Below, in pieces: positions 29,864 through 45,438 of a DNA stretch of 64,000 bases. Below the pieces are notes generated by a model that was not told the origin of the DNA, did not search any database, and was given only the letters and a program-made list of their open reading frames with translations. How positions within the stretch are numbered: the first letter of the stretch is position 1; each line of letters opens with the position of its first letter. The DNA comes from Diploscapter coronatus (Eukaryota > Nematoda > Chromadorea > Rhabditida > Rhabditidae). The stretch is taken from the NCBI GenBank assembly GCA_964036155.1, contig OZ038423.1:72059249-72123248 (forward strand). Direction: 5' to 3'. The position numbers were made by a program, and so were the translations under genes.

Positions 29864-32800
29864 ATGCCAGGAGCCATAGTCAAATCACCGTTCCAATACG
29901 ATCTTCCGAGTGAAGCCTACCACATTCGACTGTTGAACAACTGCAGGAAACACGCTGAAGAGGATCCGGAGAAATATGCTTTTGTAAGTTTTTTTTTCGA
30001 AATATTTTTTCTTACGAATTATACAATTCTCTTATTTCTAAAGGCACTGAAAGATAATAAGTTTATTTCGAATTATTACAATTTTTGAACATTTCTTTTC
30101 TTAATGATCCAATGAATTCAGACGAACATCGACGATGAAAGCGACAAAGTTACATTCGCACAAGTGCACGACTATGCGATGGGGCTGTCAGGATGGCTGA
30201 CGAGCAATGGGTTTAAAAAGGTTGGAAATGCTCTAATATTCGAACACCTTTTAAACTTTATATTTCGAGCAATTTAGTGTTAGAAGAATGGATAAATTTC
30301 GAAAAGTTTGTTTTGAAACTGATCATGAATTTGTAAAATTTGAATTTCGATTTATAATGATAGCGAAATTCAATATTCATAATTTTAAAAAATTCTATTG
30401 ATTCTTCAAAATTGAAATTTTTTATTATTATAGAAGAAGAACTTTTTTAGGGCGACATTCTCTACCTGTCGATGGCAAACTGCTGGCAATTCAACGTGAC
30501 GATGCTCGGCGCGTGGCACGCTGGTCTGGCTGTGAGTGCTGCGAGTCCGCAATTCACGCATTGTAAGGATGTTTTCTTAATTTATTGATTTTTGGAAATT
30601 CTTGGAGCTCTAAAGAAACTTTAGTTTTTTGACATTGCAAAAGGTTTCAGACTTTTCGTACTTTTGCAAATTTTGAGTTTTTGCAGACTGAAAATATTTA
30701 CGAATTGATAATTTTTTTTAAATTGAATTTTTCACTTTTCATTTTTATCAGAATTAAGAATAAGAATAGTTCTGTTTCTAAAGAAAGAAGTAAATTTTGC
30801 TTCATTGATAAAACTCATATTTTCAAGGGATCAGATAGATTTGTCAACTCATTCCTTCATTAATTTATGAACGATTGATCTTAGACAACGCTGAAAGCTT
30901 ATTTCATTCAGAAACAAATAAAAATAGAAGATTTGAAGACAATGAATTTTTAGTCGAGCACAATTATCAGCTGAAGGATTTAACAGCGCAACTGATCGTG
31001 ACAGATGCGGCTACTTTACCGACTGTCACCAAAGCTGCACAAGGGTTGAATGTGAAGGTGGACAATTTAGATTTTTTTTGTTTAATTTGTGATCACTAAA
31101 ATTCACTATCTATTTCTTTATTGCTTGTAAAAAGAACTGAGATTAGAAAAAAAATAAGCAAATTTTGCTGTGATTTTAAAATTATCATTTTCTCAGAAAA
31201 TCATCTGCATCGGAGGCAGTAATGGTACAGTCGATTTGATGCAGGTTTTCAAATCGGAATCGAATCAGAAGGCGGCCAAACCCGCACAGATCAATTTGAA
31301 GGAAGACATCATTCTGCTGCCATACTCCAGTGGAACTACTGGATCTCCGAAGGTAAGGGAAAGTTTTCTCTTGATTTTTCCTTTCAACGAACTATCTTCT
31401 CATTTTACGCTCTTTTGATTCTGTATTCTTAACGAAGTATTCAAAATTTCAACTGGACTTCTCGAAATTTATTCAGTTTAGGAATATTCCTGGTTTTTCC
31501 AACAAAATATTATCCAACGATTCAATTTTAGGGCGTTATGATAAATCACCTAAACTACAGTAGCATGCTCTCTTCTTATATCAAGTAAGAATAACATTCA
31601 TTTTAGAACAAAAATGCGATTTTCAGAAAGTATGATGAAGAGTTCATAAAGCGAGGCTATGACGGCTACATGCCAGCCCCTCTGACCATTCAATTCCTGC
31701 CTTTCTACCATGCAATGGGGCTTTTCGGGTATAAATCTTAAAAACTTTCAATTTTCATAGGAAATTCTAGAATGCTATTCCACTTTTATAATGGCACACC
31801 TCAAATAATCATGGCTAAATTCAACCTAAGAAAATTCTTACAAACCGTGGTGGATGAAGGAATCATGACAATCATGACAGTTCCGGCCGTGCTTTTGCAA
31901 TTGGTACGAGTTTCTTTTTTGTATTTTTAAAGGTTCGAATAATGAATTATTTCAAATTCAAAAAATATCGAAAATCTATCTTTGAATTTGTTTTCAGGTC
32001 GAATCCGGTCTAATGGAGGAATTCGACTTGTCCTGTCTTCTTGTGATCAACGTCGGCTCTGCTCCGCTCGCCCATAGCATAATCAATCAGATCAAGCAGA
32101 AACTTCCTGACGTCACGATTGCACAAGGTTTGCAGAATAGATTTTCAAATTTAATTTATCCTGAGCTATTCTCGATTTTCTGAAATAACCAAATTTTTCA
32201 ATTTGTAAAAAAATGTGTTGATTTCCAGGCTTCGGAATGACCGAATTCTCCGTCGCAGCTCACATCGCCACTGCTGAATCTCCGATAGGAAGCTGTGGTG
32301 TTCTGATGCCGAATACCGAGATGAAGGTAATTTTTTGTTCTAAATATGAAAACTATAAAAAAACGATATCTCAGGTTTGTACACACAGAAATTCATGAAA
32401 TTTCATTTCTTACACATATGCAATTGGATTATCATCCTAAGCTTTTTCACATGAGATCGATAAAGATCTAAATTTTCGATAAAATCAATATTTCCTATTT
32501 TCAGGTAGTAAAAGACGACGGCACATTGTGCGGTCCAAATGAAGAAGGGGAATGTTGGATCCGTGGCCCGCAAGTTATGTCGGGCTATTGGCGCAGACCC
32601 GAGCAGACCGCAGAATCGATGGACAAGGAAGGATTCGTGCGGACCGGGGACATCGTGCACTACGATGAGAAGGGCAACACCTTTATCACTGACAGAATCA
32701 AGGAGCTGATTAAAGTCAATGGAAAACAGGTCGGTCGATGATTTCTGTTATTTGTTAATCTGGAAGGATTTCATATTGAGAAAGTTATGGATCAAAGGTA

Positions 32801-33580
32801 TTCATAAAATGAAGAGACTTGTGAAAGAAGTTATGATGCTGAGTTGGTAGAAGTTCATAGTTTATGGTTTCTATCTTATTCAGCAAAAATAGCCTTTATT
32901 TACTATAGAAAACGGCCCTGTGCCAAGTTGCGCGAGAAAATAATTGGGAGTGATGGATAAAATTTTGGCAATTGTTATAAATCAGACATTTTTATAAAAA
33001 AAATAATGTAGGTACCTCCAGCCGAATTAGAATCAGTTCTCTATGAGCATCCCCTAGTTTTGGATGCCTGTGTGGTTGGTATTCCTGACCAGAAATCTGG
33101 CGAATTGCCCCGAGCCTATGTTGTTAGAAAGAGCAACAACCTCACAGAAAAGGAAATTAACGATTTTGTTGATGGTTAGTTTCATTAACTAATGTTTTAA
33201 TTCTAAATTACGATTCATTTTTAAAAATATTTTTCCTAAATCAATATCTCCTGATTCCATCATTGCACTTCAAAAATAATACGATACGCAGAAATTAATC
33301 TTATCAGGTGAAAAAATCAGAAAAGTAATGCCAGATTAAAAACGACAGACAATACATAACACGCAATTGAAGATTCCACTAGAAGCCTGAAAATCATGAA
33401 CTAGTTTTGAAGACATCCAAAATTCTCAATTAATTAAATGAATTTTGAGAACGAGTGGCTCCATATAAACGATTGAAAGGCGGAATTGAATTCCTGGAAA
33501 CGATGCCTAGAACTCATACTGGGAAACTACTCCGAAGACACCTCAAATCTGAATATCTTAAGAATCATTCAAAACTTTAA
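29864..33580 (+). CDS. 4-coumarate-CoA-ligase/luciferase-like acyl-CoA synthetase, peroxisomal
   Basis: ATP-dependent activation of a carboxylic acid to its CoA thioester through an acyl-AMP (ANL superfamily). Thirteen exons in phase: 29864-29983, 30122-30220, 30451-30562, 30954-31057, 31197-31352, 31532-31584, 31627-31728, 31771-31903, 31998-32127, 32229-32326, 32505-32729, 33012-33174 and 33450-33580, giving 541 aa. Motifs: P-loop [10 protein letters not shown] (about 188-197), LPFYHAMG (about 242), GFGMTE (337-342), TGD (Asp about 418), DRIKELIK (about 433) and the catalytic Lys in HTGKLLR (about 524). The protein ends HSKL, a canonical PTS1 signal for peroxisomal import. If the last intron were retained, an in-frame TAG right after VDG would remove the catalytic lysine and SKL. 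The substrate is unknown; medium- or long-chain or side-chain acids in beta-oxidation are plausible. It is convergent with the next gene. Confidence 0.93.
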
Positions 33581-33846
33581 TGATCATTTTATTTCAAATG
33601 AAAAATGAAAAATTTATATATGGCCTTAATAAATGAATTTCATATAAATTTTAACTTGAACATTATCTTTTAAAAAGTATCTTATGCCCTATAAGCATTC
33701 TATATTACGAGAAAACATGGTTTATTTGTCTTTAAAATACGTACAAAATCTTTATTTATTATTCACATTTCACATTTCACATTTATTACATTTATGCTTT
33801 CTAAGAGATGTTCGATGATCAGATCGATTTTAAAAGATAGCTAAAC

Positions 33847-36283
33847 TCATTTATAATAATCCGGTGAAAAGCGTTGATCTATTAATTTCGTAATAATGTT
33901 TGAGTCGTGTTCGATGGCTTTGCGCATGTCATTCCAATTGGCCTTCATCTCTCCCGTTTTCCTCTCCCACTCCTTGGCCCACTCCATGAGCCGCATGTCC
34001 ACTTGTCGACTGGTTTCTTGTGTGAGTTTGTAGTCATCCAGCACTTTTAAATCGATTTCGATCAGGGATAGTTCGGCCTGAAATTACTTGTCGAAAATGA
34101 CGATCAACTTTCATAAGCAAAAACTATATTTTTTACTTTTATCATATTGAAGTTGAAATTGTAGAAGAATATTCAAGATTTTGTCATTTTTTGCACCGAA
34201 AAATTGATTATCAGATACGTTTGAAGTTTTCAAAGATAAAAAAAAAACTATTTTACCCTAAATAAGTCCCTCTGTGCCATCAACAAATGCCTGGTGACGT
34301 TCCTTTTCTCCCCGTTTAATCGATTTTCAATCAGCAACAATTCCCTCTGAATGTGAGCCTGTTTGTGGCTCATTTTAAAGATCGCCCACTCGCTTTGATC
34401 GGCTCGTTGCTGTCTTTCTAACGTGGCGATGCCATTCTGGAGGTGTTGGATCTGAAAGTTATGTTTCATTTGTATCTTTTTTTTACTTAAAATTTTTGCC
34501 GATTAGATTTTTCTCAGTCATGAAATTATTTTTATTGTAGAACTGTGTGTATGGTCTATGCTTTTCAATGGCGGTTTCTTTGATCGGCGATAAGATAGGT
34601 AATTAATGAGCGCCAATTAAATAAAAATGATAACTTTACCTCAGTTCTCGATTTGCCTCTCGAATTAGCCAATTCGACTTTGTTTTCGTCGATCTTTATC
34701 GCGGTTTCCTTGATGGACACGAGCAACTCGAGCATTTTCTTCTCGATCACGAAAATATCCTTCTGTGCCTCGATGACGGACTTTTCCACGAGCAAGTCAT
34801 GACTGTCTTTTTCGAGGATTTGTTTGTCTGAAATTTGAAGATAATCTTTTTTTGATTTTAGCAAACATTTCTGGATAATTTGAAGCTCTCTAAAGATTAC
34901 TCATATTATGATAAATTCTGCTAGAAATCTAAAAATATCAGCTTGACTGAAATCTAAAGAGAAGATTTGCTCTACTTTACCAGAACTTTCTGAACAATAT
35001 GAAGCTTTTCAAGGAATACTCGTTTCATGATACATTTGAGAGAAATTCCAGAATTTCAGTCTGATTTAAGGGTTGCAAAATGTGTGTATGGTATGGTGAT
35101 TTATAAGGATAATTTTGTGATAAACATACCAATGATCATCTGATTCTTGTCGACCTCCGACATGGAATCTTCGAGTAACTTTAATTCCACGTTTGTCAAT
35201 CTCTCTTTCAGCTTGTAAATCAGTCTGTCATTCGACAATTTTTTCATATTGTTCCTCAGAATTTCGATATGCTTTTGGTCGATTTCAATTAGAAGATTGA
35301 GAATTTTCTTGCCGTCTTCAGTCAACCTCCTGCCTTCTTCAAGAGATTGCAAATTCGTCTGAAAAACTAAATTATAGCGAAACATGTTCAAATATATTGT
35401 TTGTCCGGAATTTTTGAGGTAAAATAGGCAGTGAAAAATACGATTTTAGGTCAATCTTTTTTCTAACATTGAAGATAACTGCACCACTTTTGCGCTTCTC
35501 AGATTTCAGACCAAACAGTACCTCGATCCTTCTTTCAGCATGAGCAATTTTTCGCTCAGACTCAGTTATTTTTTCATTGATTTCCGTGGGCGAATCGTTG
35601 GTGTAGCTATAGGTTTTTTGGGAATAACCTGGTCCGCTAGATTCCGAATAGGAATTAGAGTATTCAGATTTAGGGATGGAATATGAATCTGATTTTGGTA
35701 CAGGATTCGAATAATCCGATTGAGGCTGTGAATTTGAGTAGTCCGGTTTAGGATAAGAAACTTCAGATTTCGGATATTCAGGTTTAGGTTGTGAATATTC
35801 CGAGTTGGAAGTAGAATAGTCCGCTTTAGAACCAGATTCAGAATATTCCGATACTGGTCTGGGATTTGACGGCGGCTGTGGATGTCCCGATTCTGGTTTT
35901 TCGTAACCTGGCGGGGAAATTTTGTCTGGTTCAGGATCTGGAACGAATTTTCGGCCATCGTAGTTTCTTCGTTGGTGATTTTTCTCAGGACCAGACTGGC
36001 TGCTAGAAGGGGGTTCGGGTTGGTGATTTGATTGGGAAGGTTGTCGAGCAGCAGGGTATGATTCAGAGTTTGAATAAGGTTGACGCGGTTGCGGTTGTAC
36101 TTGAGAATAAATTTGCCTGCCACTTTTCTCGACCGGAACTGGCTCAGGATATTTTTCATCTCGTGCTTTGTAGTTGAAGTTTGACGGCAGCGATATTAAT
36201 TCGCGATTTTTGCTACCAAAGGATGAATCGACGACGGTTAGAAGAAGAATAGTAAAGAATTGAATATGGGCCAGCATCATCAT
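33847..36283 (-). CDS. Secreted Ser/Tyr/Pro-rich protein with long coiled-coil half, 534 aa
   Basis: Five exons in phase: 36283-35522, 35358-35130, 34827-34640, 34451-34257 and 34077-33847. The start is followed by a signal peptide (residues about 4-23, HIQFFTILLLTVVDSSFG). Residues about 45-215 are low-complexity, built on YSxP/YPKPxYS/SEYS repeats with few hydrophobics and no Cys. From about residue 225 to the end the protein is almost entirely predicted helix with heptad-like spacing of Leu/Ile and abundant Glu/Lys/Arg (EINEKITESERKIAHAERRI, LVEKSVIEAQKDIFVIEKKM). The first exon holds the whole repeat half, and the coiled coil is spread over later exons. An extracellular matrix, cuticle or eggshell role is plausible but not shown. 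I do not recognise an orthologue. Confidence 0.82.
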
Positions 36284-37080
36284 TTTTACACCTGAAACTA
36301 GTATTTTTAATAGTGTGCAGAATTTTAGTAAGACTTAGTAGAGATTTACGGATTCAGAGAAAATGGGGAAGCACTAATATCGTGTAGGGTGAAGTTATAT
36401 TTATTGAGTGCTGATCTCAGTAAAATATCGTCCAGAATCGTTAAATAAGAAGAGTTTTATGCGAAATTTATAATTTCGAGAAAAATCAATTGTGCGCGAT
36501 TTGGGTAGAATGTTGTGATAAGAGTTTCAATCACATACTCTCGCTCTAGTCTTCAAAGTTTTTCTGCTTTTCCCGCTTGGAGACGTATAAAATGTAACGT
36601 TTTGAATGACAGTTACATTTTAGCGGGTCATTTCGTGATCAGTTAGAAAGCAAAATAGCGGCTCTTATAACCAGCCATCTAATCATAACTGTGGCGCCTT
36701 TCAATCACAAAATGCTCATCTTTGTTAGTTTATTTTGAAACTCAATCGCAATGTTTAAAAATTAGAGATTATTTTGGTTTTTCTTATTCTCTTGCATTGG
36801 TTTATTCGATCATTGAAGAGTTTTCCATGATTTTTTTATTCTTATATCGATTTTTTGGTTTATATTTACATTTGGTCATTAGCTACAGATTTAATTTTGG
36901 TCAGCTAAACTTAGATTTTTAAAAGTTATACAAGATACTTGATAATAAGTGTGTAGAATAAACTATAGAATTGGTAAAATAAATTCGATATCTCCTTGTA
37001 AAATTCTTCAAGTTTTAGGACTAGTGAGTATAGGGAAGTGGAAAATAGCTAGTGCATTAGATGGTAGGCCAAATTCAAAT
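36284..37080. other. Intergenic
   Basis: Upstream of the secreted coiled-coil gene and downstream of the tubulin gene, both on the minus strand. Plus-strand frames at 36722-37155 are AT-rich and unsupported. Confidence 0.45.
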
Positions 37081-40151
<3,071 letters not shown>

Positions 40152-40641
40152 TTTTCGTTGAAATCTGAGCTTCAATTAAAAATGAGTAGAATTTAAAAAT
40201 AGGATAGCGTCGAATTAAATTGAGCTTTAAATTCGGTGTCTTTACTGGAAACTAAAAAGAGCAAATACCCAAACGCTGGATAAAAAGGGGTGGAGTTTAG
40301 GTAAAAGAGAGGAAAAGAAGGACTTAGGTAAGCTGAATTCACGTCTAATATACCCTTTTCGTGCATGCCTAATCCAGAAAACTCATTAATCATGCTCTGC
40401 ATATTAATGATTCGAATTTCGAATAATTTCGACATGTGCAGATTTTTTTCGACACATTTAGACGAAAATTTAATTTAAACTAATTTATAACCGTAACAAT
40501 GTCGTTTCAATACATAACAGTCATGAGTTTAAGAGTATCTATTTGAAGATATTTAAGAGTTTGGGTAATTGAAAATTGGAAAAAATTCGGATTCTCAAAA
40601 TAGCTCAAATTTTAGTTTCAATAACCCTAATGAGAACAATT
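40152..40641. other. Intergenic between SLC22 gene B and tubulin
   Basis: Short gap on the minus strand. It holds the 5' region of the tubulin gene. No TATA box or strong acceptor is obvious. The minus frame at 40193-40435 is unsupported. Confidence 0.4.
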
Positions 40642-43505
40642 TTAGTGGCCCGTCTTTTCCGATTTGTCTAATAACACAAGAGGTTGGTCTTGAAGATTCT
40701 GCTCGATCAACGCATTCTTCTGGTTCTGTTTGCTCTTTTTCGTCGGAAGTGTTTCTGGGAGTTTACTTCCTGAATTTAGTTGTTGTTTCTCTATTTTTCT
40801 AGAAAACATTTCTTGCCCTTAGTTTCAGGTAGCGTTAGTTGGAATAGAATTGCATCTGTTAATGACATTATTGTTAGCAGGATGTATGGAATAAATTTGA
40901 TGTCGCTCTGAAATTAGATTATTTAAAAAAAATTATTATCACTTTTTCATACCAATGCAAATACTTGTGGGGCAAGAATAGTTCCAATTCTACTGGAAGT
41001 TGATTCCAAGGCTAACGCAGAATTTCGGACCAAAGTCGGGAAAAATTCCATCGTCACTATTCCTTTGACTACGAACACCTGAGGTTTTTAAATTTAGGCT
41101 AAAATTTAAACTATTTTTTACTTGTGAAGTTACTGCCGATGCAATTACAGTAGCTATTCGTATGATATTTGCCAATTGATTGTCTACGTCTGTAATTTTA
41201 TAATTTGAAAAGCTTAGATTTTCGCGAAATTTCCCTGTAAAAATCACTTGCCTAGCAAGTAACTAACTGCCATTGAAAACATGCAAATAGCAATGCAGAA
41301 TTGTGCACCGAAATGCACGACCTTTCTGCCGAATATTTTCAGTCTGAAATTCTTTTTTTAATCCCCTAAAGCAATTTTGCTTACTTGAAATCAAGTATGG
41401 CAAAAATAATATTGATCGTCCATCGTAAAAATCCAGTGATCAATGCGTTAACGAACAGGGAACCCGAAATTTTTTCGATGTTGAAAATCAAGCCGTAATT
41501 TATCAGAGACGTGAAAAACCTGAAAAATTTCCTCTACTGCAATTATTTCCCATTTTTGCAGTACTTGGAAAAATATTTGAAAAATCTAAACGAATCGATT
41601 ATTACACATTTCTTCACACTTTTCCAATGCTATATCGATAATTCATCATTTTCAACACAATAGAAATTAAGGGCTGAAAACGAACCTTCCCAGACACATA
41701 ACTGAGATTGCGATAGACATTCCTCGGTTCGAGAATAGTTTGAGCACATTGTATGATTTGCCCCCTTGAGAGTGTTGCTTCTGAAATTCATAATTTCTAG
41801 GAATCTAACAAAATTTAGCGGAAAATCACGATAACATTTCTTGAAACAATCCGATATTCTGATTTTTAACTTTAATAGTTTCAGTAAAATTAAATTTCTA
41901 GCCTTTCTCTCAAAATCCAGCATGACGTTCATGAGCCTTTTCTTCTTCTCGCTAGCCCCGTCCATTTTCAGCATTCGATTCATAATTACTCGAGCTTCCT
42001 CGATTCTGCCTCTTTGAACAAGCCATCGGGGACTTTCTCTGACGAAGCTGAATTAGTTCATTTTTAACCTAGATTATAAAAAGAATAATTTAAATCGAGA
42101 TTTTTGAGCAAAACTAAAAAAATGAAATAACGATTCTAAAATTTACAACGCGAGGATAAACGCTGGCGATGACACTATGATAAGTGCAATTTGGAAGTTC
42201 TTCCACTCAGGAACCAGCCAAGCTATTGTCGCTAATAAAATGAAATTAGGAGCCCAGGAAATGATTGTTGCGACCCAAAAACGATGCTGACGAGGAATGT
42301 GCTCCATCTTGTAGACGCCATAGGTGCTGAAATTTTTATTTGCTCTTAAAGTAATCGAGTTTAGATATTTTTATGGGTTGTGTGTCAATTTTTCCTTTTA
42401 AAATAATTGAATTTGGCTATTTTAAAAATATTCTGAAGTTTTGCTATTCATCAGCAATGAGTATCTGAATGACTTATGTGTCAAGCTAGATAGTTTTTCA
42501 AACGCTTTATCGACTTACCCTATCAAACCCCCATTGAAAACGCCGAGTAAGGTTCGAATGAGCGTGAATTCGAATAGATTCGTTGTAAATGTTGTCGCGT
42601 AACTGATTACAGTGACAATTACCATGCAAACATGTATAATCTGAAAGGGAATATTCGTAATTTTATGGTTAATTTGGAATTTACCTTGATTCTTCCAAAC
42701 CGATCGCTAAGCTGTCCAGTTAGTAATGTTCCAAACATAACGCCCATCATTTGATATGAAACGGATGATTTTACAAGCTGGCCATTTTTACAGAATAGTT
42801 TGAACTGAAAACTAATTAACAATGGAAAAATATGAATTATAGTAAAGTCGTACCTCAATATTTACAGATTTAAAATCATATTTTGGCTGAATTTCACAGT
42901 CTTCGAGAGATGCATTTGAATATTCCGGTGCACAAATATCCGGTATCGTGAAATTTTTTCCGACGCATGGTACAGAATAGGGAGCGGCTCCTGAAGGTTT
43001 TTTAGAAAATTTAAAAATAAAAAAGCAACGATTACCTGCGTACATCATGTACCTACAATTTACTGGTCATTATAGTTCATATTTGGGTCAAAGTGACTAT
43101 TTTATCTAGACTGCTTTTAAGACCCAAATATGATCTATAATGAAAAGTAAATTACATCATGTTACCAGCCGCCGCCAGAAGAATGAATTCAGCGAATATT
43201 AAAATCAAATAGCAGTGCGGACCGATTTTTATGAAATCGTCGATGCTTACCTGAAATTCTAATTTTACAAAGATCAGGGAAAGATAGCATTACTTTTTCT
43301 AATTCCTCTTCTGTAATGACCTCTTCCACTGCGTCTACCTCTGTTGAATTCTGAAATTAAATATTATTTGCATTATTTTTGAACAAGATAAAATTGTAGT
43401 GCTATTCGTTTTGTATTTGACTAAACAACAGTTTTATCGAAATTATAAATAATTAACCAAATTAAAATACCTAAATTATTAATAAAATAGTGCAAGACTT
43501 ACCAT
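40642..43505 (-). CDS. SLC22-family organic ion transporter (MFS), second gene, with GC-AG introns
   Basis: Likely plasma-membrane transporter of organic ions. I resolve 16 exons, about 536 aa: 43505-43503 (just ATG), 43350-43294, 43250-43156, 43051-43035, 42990-42854, 42804-42685, 42640-42519, 42326-42147, 42047-41903, 41780-41686, 41519-41385, 41343-41252, 41189-41122, 41078-40953, 40907-40817 and 40769-40642. Features: an acidic N-terminus, a Cys-containing glycosylatable loop (CVGKNFTIPDIC), GQLSDRFGRIK, RESPRWLVQRGRIEEAR, FGRK, EFFPTLVRNSAL and LPETKGSKLPETL. Three introns need a GC donor (after 41903, 41252 and 40817). The last restores the family's C-terminal LPETKG--LPET; without it the frame stops early as KKCFLEK. 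Only moderately similar to the gene at 1-2880, so not a recent duplicate. Confidence 0.87.
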
Positions 43506-45438
43506 TACGTTTTAGTCTTCGACTAATAATAATGATTATTAGATTTGAAGTGTCGGAATTGTTGGCGGTTGCTATGGGAATTGCAACTTTTCAGCTGATG
43601 ATAATTCGAAGACAGACGCGAATTATCCCTTAGAAATGACTGGGTTCTTTTTAGATATTTAGATGCTACAAATCAGTGCGAAAGATTTAGTTATGTTTGA
43701 ATAGAATCCTCTGAAATATCCAAATATGTGAATGCTCTACTTTCATCCAAACAAAACAGATTATCGAAGTTTGAATTCAATTGTAAAGACGATTATGATG
43801 CCTCGATGATATCATGATGGAATTTAAAATGACGGAACTTTCAAAATTTGATATAAAACTACGGAAGAATCCCTAAACTTATCTTTAATATGCAGAAAAT
43901 ATTTAATTAAGAATAAGACATCTGTTTGGTAGGTAAAGACGAAAGGCAATTCTCAACATTAATTCAAAAATGTCGAATATGATTCGATTTTACCAGTTAG
44001 GCCCTCGTAAATCAGAAAGTGTCGGGGTAGTGTTTTTCTTTTTCTTCATAGTGAAAGTAACCATCCATCACTTTCGAATATCTGATCAGTTTTTGGTGCA
44101 AAAATCAACATCATTTTATGGGGAACTGTGATTTGTGTATGCTACAAACTTTACCCAAAAGAAATCGATTAATTTACTAAATCAAAATACGAGGGACAAA
44201 GGAAAAATGATAAACATGCGAAAAATACTAAATCCGTAAAGTACACAACTTTTTCTTTGATACTAACTCACATTTTTATTTTTTATTCTTTTCAATTTTT
44301 CTTGAATCGTGTATCTTCCAAAACTTTAGAATAAACTTCAGCAACATGATAATATGAAATTGTTTAGGTTAGGAAAAAATGAAAAAGTGAAATTCATGAC
44401 GATAAGTAAACGAATTGGCATCAGATACAAAAGGCGAAGACTGAAAAAATCAGAAAATTAGAAATGAAGAGAACGCAACAAGTTATCATATGAAAACGGG
44501 AAAATATGCGAAATTGATGAATTGGTTCACGTGAAAATAGTGAAGGTACAATTTGGCATCGATTATCAAGGCATTTTTAGTTTATTATTATTAATCATAG
44601 TTAGCAAAATTTAAGATAAAATGTTGCAAAGCGATTATAATTTTAATAGAAGGAAGATATTATAAATTCAAATAAGTAGAATTAAAAATAACCTGCACGA
44701 CAGTTACAAAATGATTAACAAATAAATGCGAAAACAAATTTGAAAAATCTAAAATTCACTAACAAATAAAGCATAGAAATACAAGCGAAAACAGAAGTAT
44801 AACACGAAATAGGACAGGTATCGATTTGCGACACATTTCTTCGTCACCTGCCAGGAAAATTTTCACCTTTCTTCGAACTATTATCGATTGTATCATATGG
44901 CAAAATCATTACATTCGGTTCAAGAAATCATAAACTCAAGGAATTAGACAACGAACAATATTCATGAAATGTTGACTTCAAAAATGGAGTGTAAAAATGA
45001 CGGTGAAGTTCAAAATTTAGAACTTTCAAAGTCTCGGCTTCATTCGGTTTTGTATTGAAAATTTCAATGGGCATTTTTTCTCTGCAAAAATTTAGAAATG
45101 AGAATATCCTAACCTCCCCTTTCTTTTCAACGTCTTGAATGCATTTGCTAGGATATTCGATCCTCTTCCTTCCATTTTTGAAGTCAATAAGTTGCAGAAG
45201 TAGCGCTATCATAGAATGGAATGAAATGGGATAGAATTGCAAAAACATACCCAAGCAGCTTCCGATTGCAATTCAAAAATTAGGGAGAAAATACTTGAAA
45301 AAATCGAACAAAAAATGAACCATTGACAGATTTGGATTAACTTTGACTTTATTAAAGTAATATAAAAATATTCGATTTTTCTACTTCAATAAATAAATCC
45401 AAATTTTAAAACTTCGCTAAAAATTCGAAGAAAAAGAA
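43506..45438. other. Intergenic between SLC22 B and KCC 3' end
   Basis: About 1.9 kb, AT-rich. The minus frame at 44928-45254 (108 codons) has no signal peptide, motif or splice support. I see no RNA gene. Confidence 0.45.

Noticed and set aside
40569..40802. 77-codon plus-strand frame
   Set aside because: Antisense to the last exon of SLC22 B.
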